Shown one piece after another: positions 34,313 to 45,627 of a DNA stretch of 64,000 bases. The stretch spans positions 14,240,644 to 14,304,643 of the forward strand of contig OY992541.1 in NCBI GenBank assembly GCA_963921195.1, given 5' to 3'. The DNA comes from Pegoplata infirma. Taxonomy: Eukaryota > Arthropoda > Insecta > Diptera > Anthomyiidae. The first letter of the stretch is position 1; each line of letters begins with the position of its first letter. Made by a program: the position numbers and the translations under genes. A model generated the notes under the pieces. The model did not search any database. It saw only the letters and a program-made list of their open reading frames with translations, and was not told the DNA's origin.

Positions 34313-34723
34313 TTATTTACACAGTGTTTTTTTAACAAATTTCCATACAAATTCATACGTAAATATTAGACTTAAAGCACTTGGTTCCAATGAGTTTTTT
34401 CCATTTTAAAAAATTAAATTCCAAAAAAATTGTATCTTGTCTTTAAGATAAAATTAAACACTATCAAATGAGCTTAATACCATGTTATTCGCATGTCAAG
34501 ATCTTATTTTATAGGCGTTCAAAATGGTCTAAATTGGCCTTTTTTGACACTTTAACAGCGATTTTCTCAAAATTGTGACGCGATAGAAAAATTTGAGTGA
34601 CCGCTATGAAACCGGAGCACTAAAACCTATCCACTTTTTTTGTTTTATGCAAAACGCAGCGTCAATCCTCAGATTTGTAGAGCGGTGTTATTCTTACAAA
34701 ATTTAATTTTTTTTATTTTTTTT
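34313..34723. other. Non-coding stretch
   Basis: No gene or repeat boundary recognised. Confidence 0.45.
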
Positions 34724-35000
34724 ATATCCTCCACTCTAGTGATAGAGGGTATATATAAGTTTGTCATTCCGTTTGTAACACATCGAAATATTGGTCTAGG
34801 ACCCCATAAAGTATATATATTCATGATCCTCGATCGATTTTAAGTCGATCTAGCGATGTCCGTCCGTCTGACTGTCTGTCTGTCTGTCCGTAGAAAACAC
34901 GCTAACTTTTGAAAGACTTCACAGAGGCTACTGAAGTTTGGCTTATATGTTGGTCATTTACCTGGTCAGGTTGGTATTACAATCCAGCTAAATCGGTCAA
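34724..35000 (-). mobile_element. mini-me-like element, subfamily A, 3' fragment
   Basis: Matches 3796-4100: CCTCCACTCTAGTGATAGAGG, the core, a GTCCGTCTGACTGTCTGTC tract, and CAGGTTGGTATTACAATCCAG. Broken off after CGGTCAAGTGGT. Confidence 0.8.
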
Positions 35001-35110
35001 GTGGTACACAAAATATTGTAATTTTTGCAAAAAAAAATAAATTTTTTTCGATTGTAAAATTTTTTTCGAGTGTAATGTTTAAGTTACCAATGCTTTTTAG
35101 ACTTAACAAG

Positions 35111-35141
35111 TTTAGGTTAGGTTAGGTTACAACCTAACCTA
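35111..35141. repeat. Short TTAGG-type repeat and its inverted copy
   Basis: TTTAGGTTAGGTTAGGTTAC followed at once by AACCTAACCTAA, making a small hairpin of the arthropod telomere word. Flies lack TTAGG telomeres, and such short runs occur in arthropod genomes without telomeric role. Confidence 0.7.
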
Positions 35142-35476
35142 AGTGGCATTTAAGATGTTCAAAATCTGAAATTCGGGGTTTTGCTTATAACTTTTGAACC
35201 ACTGCACTATAGGAAATTTTACCCATTTTTTGGCCAAAAGTCAAAATTAAAATTTTTGCAAAGCTTATTTTTTTTAGCTTTAATATAAAAAAAATACAAC
35301 AAAGTAAACATCTCTTTTTAAATTTTTTGACAGAATTCATTTACTGTAACTTTGTTAGCTGTTTTTCTTGCAATTTCTAAATTAGTTATCAAATAACGAA
35401 TTAGTGCAGTAAATTTTGTGATAGTTTCTAACAAAAGTTTTCATAATAAAAATTTATAGTTTTTAAAAACTAAAAA

Positions 35477-36201
35477 ATGGAAAATAATGTCGAAGGTGAG
35501 TACTTTAATGATATATAGTGAAATGTTAGTGAACTTATCTAGTAGATCGTTTAAATTGGAAAAATTGAAGTGACCTTAACTTGAACTTATAGAATTATGA
35601 ATTGGAATTTTATTTAGACTTACAAAAAAATGATAGCATATGTTAGCTTAAAAACCATATAAGTTCTCTAGGACAATCAATTACCTTCCAAATTTATCAA
35701 ATTTCAAGGTCGGATATTTGCAAACTTTTTTTAAAAACGCATTTTTCCAGGTGACTACTGCGCGCAAAATTCCCATTTATTCAATTATGGCGACAGAAAC
35801 ACAACGAATATGACGAAAGAGCCGCTATTTGTGCACATTTCTTTTCATACATAGATGAAAGTGATCGTTTCGAAAACTTTAAAAAATATATAAAGGAGCA
35901 ATCAAGAATATTTTGTTCAAATATAAATATGAAAAGGCTTGAAAAAGTTGTAGGAGTGGAAGTTTTTGAAAAACATCATGCTGTTTGGCTTAAAGGCAAT
36001 ACTTGGATAAGAAAATGTAAAACGCATCCTGCCCCCACTAAATCGAAACCAGGGCGACCGCAATTAACTTTTTTGTCAAAATCTGCAAGAACAAAAAGAC
36101 GAATTACAGCAGAAATCTCTAAAGATCTAAATAGGGAAGTTGAGCCCCTAGCTTTTGCTTCATCTGCAGCTGCTCGTGGTGGCATTTTGAAATGTAGTTA
36201 A
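35477..36201 (+). pseudogene. Decayed transposon protein, GRPxxxF...RTKRR type
   Basis: A possible first exon (ATG at 35477, donor GTGAGT at 35496) and a polypyrimidine-rich acceptor ending CAG at 35750 are visible. The long frame is 35755-36201 (148 codons, TAA), with no stop until the end. Its N-terminal half has aromatic/charged sequence (FPFIQLWRQ, DESDRFENFKKY); near residue 100 is KPGRPQLTF followed by SARTKRRITAEISKDLN. The GRPxxxF...R(S/T)KRR signature recalls uncharacterised transposon-associated proteins of arthropods (my recollection, not searched). The predicted splice leaves exon 2 out of frame by one base (a TGA at 35752 in the long frame), and the protein is much shorter than a transposase. 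A broken remnant is the best reading. Confidence 0.6.
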
Positions 36202-36315
36202 CGACTTGGAACTCAAAAATCAAATTTTTTAATAAAATCCTTAATAAAAAGTAGCTTTGACATTTCTTAAAATTGTTAAAATAAATTTCTACTGTTATAT
36301 TCGAAAGTTAATATA

Positions 36316-36471
36316 CACTCAAAAAAATAGTAAAAACAGCTTAGAAAACCAAATAATCTATAAAAGATCTAAAAAATCTTAGATGCGAAAACTTATAACC
36401 CCGGAAACCCTGTTTTGAACTAATTGTTAGTAAATTTTTTAGGTAAATTTACTAAAGTTTTTTTTTGAGTG
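36316..36471. mobile_element. Small TA MITE (CACTCAAAAAAA ends)
   Basis: 156 bp between CACTCAAAAAAATAGTAAA and TTTACTAAAGTTTTTTTTTGAGTG, each bordered by TA. It sits inside the CACTATAGG element, so it inserted later. Confidence 0.85.
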
Positions 36472-36859
36472 TATGAAAAACTTTATGAGTCACTCCCTCC
36501 CTCTTAACGGTCTTCCAAAAGTCAAATCCAAAAAATCATTCAAATCGGTCCAGCCGTTTGGCTGTAAATAATTTTGGCCAAAAAAAGGGGTAAAATTTCC
36601 TATAGTGCACTGGACCGATTGAGCTTAAATTCAATACCAAACAGACCTGAGGAACGGCAAATATACATTTCGAAAGTTATCGTGTTTTTTATCTCGTAAA
36701 TTTGCGAAAATCCCTTGCCGAAATTTACTCTTTTGCTCATAACTCCCCCCAAAAAAAAAGAAACCACCCTAATATATACGATATTTTGTTTTAATTTTAC
36801 GTTGTTTTATCTATGTATTTATGTGTGTTGTTGAAGAGTTTTTATAAAGGAAATACATA

Positions 36860-37739
36860 CACTCAAAAAAATACGTTAGTAGATTTACTAATTTTTTTTT
36901 GCTAATGCTAGTTAGCTAACTTTTAGCAAATTTTTAGTTGAGATTAGCATGTTAGCAAAAAATTCTTGTAAACTTCATTTAGCACATTAGCAATTTTAAA
37001 CAAACGTTGAACTAATTTCTTTTGCTAAGATTTGAAATTGAGTTGACAACATTTTTACAAGATTTTTTGCTATCATTAGCAAAAATAAACGGTAATTTTT
37101 TTTTTATTTTCAGAAAACTTAAAATGGCTCTATCTCGGAAATTAAGCCAGATAGAGCAAAATGGAGGGCATTTTTGGTTCTTAGAATCTCCATATTTTCG
37201 CGGGTCCTCTTCACATGTGTGGACCCTAATGGGCCCTAACTTTGGATCAAAAAAAGTTAGCATTCCCGAAAATTTTAAAATGCTCATATCTCGGTAAATA
37301 TTGCCGACACAACAAAAAGTCCAAAAGCATTTTTGTAGCTCTCAATACGTAGAACAAGACCGCAAAATAGTCAAAAGCTCTCCGAGTAATATTTTTGAAG
37401 TTATCGAGTTTTTTATTTCTCAAGACCCCAGTGGTCCCCTATAATCACGTATCTCAAAAACTAAGCAAGGTAGAGCGAAACGGACACAAATTTTGGATCA
37501 AAAACTATGACGATTTTTAAGGAACCTAACTAGGTCTAAGCCCATCGGGGTCTGGACCTATCGGGTCCGAACCCAATGGGGTCCTCAAATGTGTCAAAAA
37601 AAAAAAACTTAGTTAACTAATTATTGGCAAAACATTTTTGCTAACTTTAGCAAAAAAATTGTGGGTTCAAAATCAGCAAATTTTCTTGTAGGTTTACAAG
37701 CTTTTTTTGCTAACATTACAGTTTTTTTTTTTTTGAGTG
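36860..37739. mobile_element. TA MITE, family K, 880 bp
   Basis: Starts CACTCAAAAAAATACGTTAG and ends TTTTTTTTTTTTTGAGTG, bordered by TA. Subterminal words TTTGCTAATGCTAGTTAGC and TTTGCTAACATTAC are mirrored. The centre (37120-37590) is GC-richer with ATCTCGGAAATTAAGCCAG and repeated GGGTCC words and has short frames on both strands with no family resemblance. A truncated copy lies at 50170-50395. Confidence 0.8.
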
Positions 37740-37741
37740 TA

Positions 37742-38775
37742 GTTTTGTTTTAAATGTCCACATCTCCGAAACCTTAGTGTGCCCGTATAATTTTCGTAAA
37801 ATAAATTGAAAAATCTTTGTCTGTTAAAATGTTATTGTATTTTTTTTTGTTAACTAAAACTCTGTCTTTAAAAATAATGTCTCAATGTTATTTGACAAAT
37901 AACATCAACGAGTGTATGAAGGAACAATAAAATAAAAATTCAATTTAATTAAAAATTACTTTACTAATGACAACTAGACTGTATTAATAATGAATAAAAA
38001 AGGGCGCAAAAAAATCTAAAGCCTAGCCGGCAATATAATCAGCCGTAATCCTATGTTTACAGATGTTCTTAAAAATTTGCCCATCAGCTCAATATCATTT
38101 ACATGTATTCATTCACGTACAATATTGGGTGGGTTTCTTTCATTCTTTAAACTTTCAACTAGTAGCTCTAAGAATACGTGACAACAACGACATAATAAAA
38201 ACAGCCCTGTTTTGACAAAAAAGAAAAAAAAAACAAAAAACAAATCGTGTAATGTATTAAGGAAGGATGGATGGATATCTATGTGAGGCAATCAAATTGA
38301 AATTACGTTCCCATTATTAATGGGACGTACGTACGCTCTCATTTGTTCGTATGCTTGACTTGTCACTGATCATTGCTAATAGATAAACAAATGTTCGTAT
38401 TTGTTTTTTTTTTTTTTTCTTGTAGTTTAGATTTTTTGTACATCATTATTAAGGACATATTGCGATACGATTTTTTATAAACCCCTTTAAATGTTTCTTT
38501 CCTTAAAATGAAGGAAGTATGATTAGGACCCAGATTTAGTTTAAACTTTTAAAAGATTATTATTTGTATTTATTAGAGTGCGTTTTCAAATATTGACATT
38601 CTTTGGATTTTTTAAAATATAATCACTTCTTAGAAGGTTTTTGCATCAATGAAATAATTGCGTAGTATTTTTTGGAAAAATTCCAACTTCTTCATGTACC
38701 TCTCCGCGGTTAAAAGCCCGGTTTTTGACCAAATTCTCCTGCGGAGCGAAAACAATTGAACTTATTGCAAATTAT
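37742..38775. other. Mostly unique non-coding sequence
   Basis: Repeat families known from the rest of the window are absent here. No coding frame or splice-supported exon seen. A good candidate for original intron sequence. Confidence 0.5.
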
Positions 38776-39000
38776 TAGGGATGTCGCGAATATTCGTCAC
38801 TATTTGGTATTCGGCATGGTTTTTGAATATTCGGAGAAATAAATATTCGTCAACAGTTTGCCGAATATTCTGAAAAATTTAAATTTGCTTAAAAAGCACT
38901 TTAATAACGTTAGTCTTTTTATACAGTCCTTTCGTTTTGTATTTTTTACAAAAAAACTGGATCACTTGATTAAATCTCGAATTGTTATTGGATGGATCTA
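38776..39000 (+). mobile_element. Left-end remnant of a hAT-like element (TAGGGATGTCGCGAATATTCG)
   Basis: TAGGGATGTCGCGAATATTC, then GAATATTCGG words. A matching but inverted GAATATTCGGT/ATACCAAATGG block lies at 42085-42166, beyond the insertions 39646-41525 and 41542-42061; they could be the two sides of one element. The true right terminus is not visible. Confidence 0.5.
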
Positions 39001-39645
39001 AAGCAGGGTCGGACATTTTACCACATAAGCATAAATTTTATAGTATGCGTGTGCCCCCACTGGTTTAAAGGGATAATAATGTCAGGTCGGTGGGTTTTGC
39101 CTGAGACTTAAATAAATGTCAGTTGATATGGGGTGGCTGGCCTCTTAGTGGACAATTGTAGGGTATTTCTGGATTTAAGAGGGATAGGAAGCTGGTTATT
39201 GTTCTTAAGAGTCCAGATGGATAGTCCTTGTCTCTCTAGGCAGTAGTCTCACCTTACCGCTAATTGGTGAAGGTCTACTACGCAGAAATATGCTGCTTGG
39301 GTAACATTATATCACCTCCTTTACCATTTCAGTGTGTGAGTTTGCTGTTGCTTCAATTATCCCATCAATAGAGTTATCTCCCAGTAGGTGTTTCACATGG
39401 GGTTTCTCCTACCGCAGATGAAACCTTATGGATATCATTCTTTCCGATAACGATTTTCTTGTTGAGCTGTGGTTTGGGTGTGCCTGGTTCTTGGTCATGC
39501 TCCGAAGGGGCACCGGGCTATGGCCCGACCTCACATCGGCCGGGTCTATGCCGTGGGCTTAACGTAGGAATTCTTTCCACGCTCAAGGACCATAACATCC
39601 CCAACACAGGATCAAATCAAGTACAGCATTTTTTTTTATATACTT
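39001..39645. other. GC-richer island, possible retroelement 3' remnant
   Basis: 39450-39600 is markedly GC-rich for this window (GGGCACCGGGCTATGGCCC, ACATCGGCCGGGTCTATGCC). The texture resembles the 3' part of fly LINEs, but I see no reverse-transcriptase motif, and the 96-codon frame at 39459 has no recognised family. Origin uncertain. Confidence 0.4.
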
Positions 39646-40073
39646 ACAAGGGAAGTCTCCCTGGTGTCACCCTCCGATCTTCAGGAATTAATTTTCGAAT
39701 TAATTTTCGTTTAACAACGAAAATTAATTCGACACGTATTAATTTTTAGCGGCCCAAACAAATTTTTAGGGGGAGTCGATTTGTATGGGGGGGAAATTGG
39801 CCTTTTTCAGTTTTTTACGATTTACGCCTATTTAAACAAAATTAATATAGGCATGTGTGGTATCAGATTAAAGGTATTAAAAATACCTATCTCGTGGTGC
39901 TAATATTTTTCGACTTATTAACAAAAATGTCCTAAAATTTTGGTATTTTACTCAATATGACGAAAATTGTGCATATGTTTGGACACTTTCTTAGCACACG
40001 TAGATAGGTTTTCCAAAGACCTTTCATTTGGTGTGTAACATGACTAGGTTTGCATAATATAGGAGATAAACGA

Positions 40074-41370
40074 AACAAGTAAAAAAGTTAAATTCGGCCT
40101 TGCCGAATGTAGTGATACCCTCCACAATTTCAAAAATATTATTGCAAAAAACTTTATTTAAAAGGAAATTACTTTTGAAAAAAAAAAAATTTTTGAAAAA
40201 AAAATTTCCGCGAAAAAAAATGTTGGTAAAAAAAATCCGCGATTTTTTTAATTTTTTGTCAAAAAATATGTTCGTACTTGTTTAAATACCATTTGGTGTT
40301 CAATTATGTTCACATATGCCAACCAAAGCCGAATTAAAGCATTTTGTATTTTTATCCCGAGTAAAAATTTTTATATGATGCAATATATAATGATATGTAA
40401 CACAATATATATTTATACGCAATTTGATCCGAATAATGGTGGATGTTTTTGCATTAAAAAAGATCAACTTGTATAAAATATGATTTGATTTCATCCGAGT
40501 TTTGACCAGACATTGCTATATATTATTGGATCTAATTAGATATAATTGCATAAAAACATATAAAATCCTGGTGTTTTTTGGTTTGGGTTGAGATACACCA
40601 CAGGTCAACGATACATTCACTAAACATATAATTTTCTAAAACAAAAAAATGTTTGGGTACGCTTCGAACCAGATAGGTGATATACATAACCCTAATAAGG
40701 AAATGTTTAGGAACATTTTAAAAAGTTTCTTATACTTTGCCTAAAAAACTTAGAAAATTTTTGGTTAATTGGAAACATATAAAGTTTTAAAGGGAACAGA
40801 ATAAGCTATATATAATTTGATGTTAAATTATACAGAAAAACAGATTTTGTATTGACCCTCATATTATTTTATTTAATTATATCAACCGTATACCTTTTAA
40901 TCCGAATCATGATTTAATTATATATTACTACATATGACTGCATTAAAAAAATTTACAAAATATCTCACGGATGTATAATCATATATAATTTATTATGTTT
41001 GTATCAAGTTATATATTGTAATATATGTTTATTTTTACTCGGGATGTTAAATGTACTGAAATTTTTGAGGTGTGCTTACATTTTCGTTCATAACTTTTGA
41101 ACCGCTGAACCGATATCGCTCAAATGCAATACCAAACTTCTCGGGAGAACTTCCAATAAATATGTTAAGTTTCAGTCATCTGTGTGCAATATTTTGTCCG
41201 TGACAGCATTTTCCACAGACAGACAGACGGACATCGCTAGAATGTCTTAAAAACGATCGGGCATCATGAATATATATACTTTATGGGGTCCCAGATCGAT
41301 ATTTCGATGAGTTACAAACAGAATGACAAACTTATATATACCCTCTATCACTAAGTGGAGGGTATAAAAA
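40074..41370 (+). mobile_element. mini-me-like element, subfamily B, with nested CCCGAGTAAAAA element
   Basis: Begins AACAAGTAAAAAAGTTAAATT, hairpin ATTCGGCCTTGCCGAAT, ATACCCTCCACAATT; ends GACAGACAGACGGACATCGC, core, ATATATA, AAGTGGAGGGTATAAAAA. It is interrupted at the TTTTTAT position by 40356-41043. Sister copies: 46753-47346 (minus), 48606-49173 (3'-truncated), 58580-59229. Confidence 0.9.
40356..41043. mobile_element. CCCGAGTAAAAA element, 688-bp form, copy 2
   Basis: Same ends and internal order as 5511-6197. Flanked by AT on both sides (40354-40355 and 41044-41045). Comparison with the uninterrupted mini-me B at 48606 and 58580 (GTATTTTTAGGTTATGTTGAA) confirms it is an insertion. Confidence 0.9.
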
Positions 41371-41541
41371 ACTGAAAAATGGCCTTGTCTTCCCCCCTCC
41401 TTTTTACCCCCTAAATATGAATTTGGGCCGCAAAAAAAAATACGTGTCCCTTTATTTTTTCTGCTCTACAAAATAAAACCAATTCCATAAAGATCCGCGG
41501 ATGACACTAGGGAGACTTCCCTTGTTAGTTGGACTACAGAC

Positions 41542-42061
41542 TAGAGATGCGCGCGTGACACGAATTTTTCGTGATTCACGTGATTCACGCGTGAATCACG
41601 CGTGATCGTGAGTGAAATTTATTTTTACTCACGTGATCGTGAGTGCACGTGATTAGAAAAAATAGTTTCGTGCGTGAGCGTGCGTGAGTAACTTTTGTTT
41701 CGTGAGTTTTCGTGATTGTTTTGTTCTGTTTGAAACAAAAAACAAGTAAAAAAATCGTCATTATATTGACTTAAGAGGGTAATTAATACAAAATAGTGAT
41801 TTAAATAAATTTTTATTATTGTTTTAAGGAAAATCAATAATTTTTGTGCAAGAAATCGAAAAAAGTAAAATAAAAATATATTAATTTTAATTTCGTGAGC
41901 GTGATTATTTCGTGAGCGTGAGAAAAATTTTAGTTAATCACGTGAGCGTGCGTGAACGTGAGCAGCAAAAATAATTTCGTGCATGATCGTGCGTGAGCAC
42001 TATTTTTATTTCGTGAGCGTGAGCGTGCGTGAGTCAAAATTCACTCACGCGCCCATCTCTA
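41542..42061 (+). mobile_element. hAT-type MITE, CGTGAG family, copy 3, TSD CTACAGAC
   Basis: 520-bp unit, ends TAGAGATGCGCGCGTGAC and CACGCGCCCATCTCTA, flanked by the perfect duplication CTACAGAC (41534-41541 and 42062-42069). Same layout and orientation as copy 1, with scattered substitutions and small indels, so it is an older insertion of the same subfamily. Confidence 0.97.
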
Positions 42062-42266
42062 CTACAGACGTATGTATAATCAAACTATTCGGCAATATTC
42101 GGTTCAAACCGAATACCAAATGGTAAATATTCGGTAAATTGAAGAATACACTATTTTTCGCAAGCTTCCAGATGTTATTAAAAAGTGGTAAGGGAGCACG
42201 GAAAAAAGCACATGCTTTATCGCTACTTTTTGGAACCTTCTAGTAGCTTGTGCAAAATGTCATAAC

Positions 42267-42850
42267 TAGTGTTTGGGGATTCCCGGACTTTTTAATTACC
42301 CGGGAAACGGGAAAAAAATTATTTATTTGCCGGGATTCCCGGGAAATTTTCATTATTAATATAAATCATATAAATCATTAAAATTTTTACAACATTTTAT
42401 TAAAAACAGTTGTATTACAGATAAACAATTAATTAAAACATACAAAATAAAAGCTATAAATCCTGACATACAATAAAACAAAACAACATTGCAACTTTTT
42501 CCCCCCACAAAAAAACGCAAAATAGCTATTATTTGCGTTTTTTCTTGGGGAAATCGCCAAAAAATTTAAAACTGCGTTATTCTTCTTCAATCACAACCCC
42601 TTAAAAACTAATATAGTTGGCAGCATTTTTAATATTTGTTCTGGAAATGTAAATTCTAGGTTCAAAATTTTTATATTTTTTTTGAGAGTCTTAGCAAAAT
42701 TATCATTAACCGACATATATTTTTTGACTTTTTAAGTTTGTTCATGATATTGTAATTAGAGTTTTTTTATTCCCGCACTTTTTCGTTTCCCGGGAAAGCG
42801 GGAAATTTTTTTAATTTTCCCGGGATCCCGGGATCCAGCAGCGGAATTTC
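42267..42850. mobile_element. Truncated copy of the TAGTGTTTGGG hAT family
   Basis: Begins TAGTGTTTGGGGATTCCCGG and carries CCCGGGAAACGGG, as in the full copy at 59265-60241. The second block of TTCCCGGGAAAGCGGG and CCCGGGATCCCGGGATCC at 42785-42840 has no recognisable terminus. Confidence 0.7.
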
Positions 42851-43552
42851 CTTTCCATATAAAAGGGCTTTTATTAAGAAAAAATTTTATTAAAAAGCTT
42901 AAAAACTGGCTAAAATAGTAAGTTCGAGAGATAAGTACACAAATATGTCCATTTAATTTACGTATTAACGTAAGAACTTTGATTTTTAAATTTCTTACAA
43001 CATTTTTTAACATGAAAAAGGATTTTTCTTAAAACAATATAAAAAAATAACACAAAAAAACTAGAGATATGAGATCGAAATCAAAAACGTAGCAATAATG
43101 AAAACTATTGTCATTGGTTTTTTAAATTTTGACAAAATCAATCCATGTTAACCCATAGCCCCCATGTAAATGTCCCTTTCAAGTTTTACTTAAATACCCC
43201 TAACAATAGTATTCAAGATATCCTCTTGAAATTCGACCAATAAATGTTTTTTATATTCATAAACAATCGCTCTAAATTTTAATGGAATCGGACCATTTTA
43301 ATTTCTAGGCCTCATAAAAACCACTCTCCCAATATTCACATAAATTTCCCAAAATACATAAAAATAAATAAATATTGTTTAAAAATTAATTCTTTTTAAA
43401 TTATTATTTTACATTTCCGAATTAAGCGCCGCTAGATTGGCCATTTCGGCCACTGTGCGTCCCTTTGTAATGCATTGAAATTTATTTCTGCCCGATCCGT
43501 ACACACGTGTTAACGGTGAAACCAATTGTAACCAAATTTTCACCACAGATTA
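42851..43552. other. Non-coding stretch with a mini-me E fragment
   Basis: About 43130-43350 resembles the body of subfamily E on the minus strand (ATGGAATCGGACCATTTTAA, AAAACCACTCTCCCAATATT). The rest is unassigned. Confidence 0.45.
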
Positions 43553-44545
43553 CACTCAAAAAAAATTAAGTTAAGTCAAATTTAACTAAAAAAGCACCTG
43601 ATTTTGGGCCTACTAAATTTCTAGTTAATTTAACTAAAAATATTTAGCTAACTTTTCGTAGAATGAATGTAGCAAAAAAAAAACCGTAACTTTTTTTCTT
43701 TCACACCTTTCTCAATTCAAACCATATATAACATGATTAAAAAATTATAATACATAATTATAATTAGAGGCTGAGCTCAACTGTCTTTACAGAAAAACAA
43801 AAATTTGAAAAATAACGACTTTAAGTCGGCCTAAGTGGCAATATAGTATCTTTGGAAAATGGCAACACCTAACATTTGTGTCTACAAAATATAGACAATG
43901 TTCTGGCAAGGTTGCAAAATAAGTACTTAGATCAGAGTTGATGAAGGAGAGGAGGACGAATGATGATTACTAAAAAATTGAATTTATTCACCATAATGCA
44001 ATTTCACCTTCTTCTGTACGAAAAAACAACAGCAACAACCACACATGAATTGAAAAACCATGATTTAGTTGATACTTGCTTAACAGCCAACTTAGCGTAT
44101 CGGTCTAGAGTGATCGTACCTAAGAGGCAGTTAATAGCAAAAACATTACAGATCATGGGTTCAATCCCTGGCGGCTGCGATCTGTTAATAATTTTCACAT
44201 ATAGAATAAAATTGACTATTAACTGAATAAATTTGACATTAAAAGTTTTTCTGATGATTATAATAACTGGATTATATTAAACTAGTAAAAAACGAACCAG
44301 GATGTCTTAAAATTTTTAGAAAAATAAATTTTTCTTTCACACCTTTCTCAATTCAAACCATATATAACATGATTAAAAAATTATAATACATAATTATAAT
44401 TAGAGCCTGAGCTCAACTGTCTTTACAGAAAAACAAAAATTTGAAAAATAACTTTAACTAAAAATTTAGCTGAAAATTTCGTAACATTTTTATGTACTAA
44501 ACTTTTTGTTACTTTTCGTAAACTAAAAAATATTTTGTGTACGCA
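43553..44545 (+). mobile_element. TA-type MITE, family C, split by an LTR-like miniature element
   Basis: Starts CACTCAAAAAAAATTAAG directly after TA. The sequence up to CCGTAACTTT continues at 44450 with AACTTTAACTAAAAATTTAG, the order seen in the copy at 18117. Its right part is truncated near 44545. Confidence 0.75.
43694..44449. mobile_element. TRIM-like miniature element: 120-bp terminal direct repeats
   Basis: Two direct repeats of 120 bp (43694-43813 and 44330-44449), apparently differing at a single base (AGAGGCTGAG versus AGAGCCTGAG), enclose about 516 bp. Flanks are AACTTT on both sides (43688-43693 and 44450-44455). That layout is like a terminal-repeat retrotransposon in miniature, but the repeats do not begin TG or end CA. 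The interior contains TTAGCGTATCGG and GGTTCAATCCC (44158), resembling pol III A and B boxes, followed by CTGGCGGCTGCG. It could instead be a tRNA-derived element with duplicated flanks. No coding sequence. Confidence 0.65.
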
Positions 44546-44785
44546 AATTTTAAAATTTCATAAACTAAATTTCATTGGATAGAAAAAATTTTATTGTGCG
44601 TTTTAAAATTTTAATATACCAAAAAACGTGTTTTTTAACAGTTTTTAAAGTGATGTTTTTTGACGACTTTTTTAAAAACTTTTGACGATTTTGACGATTT
44701 TTTTTCCAAATTTTGACGATGTTTCACAAAAAAAGCCTGGCAGCACTGCTAATAAATACCTACATTTATTTCCAATACATACATA
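44546..44785. other. AT-rich stretch with TGACGATTTT words
   Basis: TTTTGACGA occurs four times at 44658-44720. No gene. Confidence 0.5.
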
Positions 44786-45627
44786 CCCAGGCAGAAACTG
44801 CCAACCGTTCCAAAGAAAAAGGCTCGGCAAAGCACTTAATTTTTTGTATAGAAGGTAGTATGAATTCGAAAAAGTGCTTTCCAAGCGCTTTGCCAATGTT
44901 TTTCTATTTAAATCCGTTCAAAATATAAATTTTTTATTAAAATTTATTAATTTTCATAACAATTGGAATGTTTTTTATTTCCCTGTAGGATTAGTGGCCG
45001 GTCCTTGATAGTTCTCATGATATGTCACTTATACATAATGACCCACATATTACAAACTTGACACCTTTTATATAAAAACACCTGTTTCTTTCGTGAGGAA
45101 GTGTCTTAAACTTCGGATATGAACTGTAACTGGACCTATCCCTTTGGAACACAACCCGTTTCGGTTCAATACACCACTTTTTTTTCGGGACTTTTCCAAA
45201 ATTTTTCCTAAAAGCATTTTTAATAAATTTTTTATTCCAAAACGCAAAGAAAACGGAAAACAAAATTTTCAAGGAAAATATTTCAAAGTTTGTCGAAATT
45301 TTTTTTATCCTAATAAATTAGTCAATCAATTTTTTATCCTAATTTAATAAATTTCTTTATTCAAATAAACACACAAAAAATTTGTGTCTTATGGACTTAT
45401 ACATTTTAGATACGTCCCATTTTTTTGTTCTAAAAGTGCTATAATAGTACCATATTTTTAGTTTTTAAAGCGCTTTCAAAGCCCTTAAAAATAGCAACGG
45501 CATACCGTTTACCATGGTTATCATTTTGGACGCTGGGAGAGTAGTAAACTGTGATGCTTTCCCAGCACTCAAGCGACCATAAAAAGTACTTTGCCAGCGC
45601 TCTCCCGTTCGTATTTTTCTGCCTGGG
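44786..45627. mobile_element. TA-flanked element with CCCAGGCAGAAA ends
   Basis: Inverted ends CCCAGGCAGAAA and TTTCTGCCTGGG, each bordered by TA. Subterminal regions carry mirrored AGCGCTTTGCC, AAAGTGCTTTCCAAGC and CAGCGCTCTCCC words. Frames in the body overlap on both strands with no family resemblance. Tc1/mariner group by target site only. Confidence 0.75.

Larger units (their letters stand above)
35205..36607 (+). mobile_element. DNA transposon with CACTATAGG ends and 5-bp TSD CACTG
   Basis: About 36-bp inverted ends, CACTATAGGAAATTTTACCC plus TTTTTTTGGCCAAAA, nearly perfect between left and right. Flanked by CACTG (35200-35204 and 36608-36612); removing the element and one CACTG restores the mini-me order. 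A 5-bp duplication with CAC-type ends recalls Transib, but the full Transib terminus is not present and other readings (CACTA/CMC with 3 bp) remain open. It carries a broken gene (35755-36201) and a 156-bp TA MITE (36316-36471). Confidence 0.8.
35145..36752 (+). mobile_element. mini-me-like element, subfamily A fragment, split by a CACTA-ended element
   Basis: GCTTATAACTTTTGAACCACTG (to 35204) continues at 36613 with GACCGATTGAGCTTAAATTC and CCTTGCCGAAATTTACTCTT, in the order of the full copy at 57355-57550. The interruption is the 1403-bp element 35205-36607. Both mini-me ends are missing. Confidence 0.75.
39646..41525. mobile_element. Palindromic ACAAGGGAAGTC element, copy 3, split by a mini-me
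   Basis: Ends ACAAGGGAAGTCTCCCTGG and CTAGGGAGACTTCCCTTGT. Opposite internal orientation to copies 1 and 2. The host sequence runs 39646-40073 and 41371-41525; between them is a complete mini-me B, which itself contains a CCCGAGTAAAAA element. Three levels of nesting. Confidence 0.85.

Noticed and set aside
35111..35141. Interstitial telomere from a fusion
   Set aside because: Only three TTAGG units plus an inverted pair; flies do not use TTAGG telomeres.
35205..36607. Firm assignment to Transib
   Set aside because: The 5-bp TSD fits, but the terminus is not the Transib consensus and the protein remnant shows no recognisable Transib core.
39459..39749. Frame of 96 codons in a GC-rich island
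   Set aside because: It runs on into the ACAAGGGAAGTC element and has no recognised domain; composition alone is not evidence for a gene.
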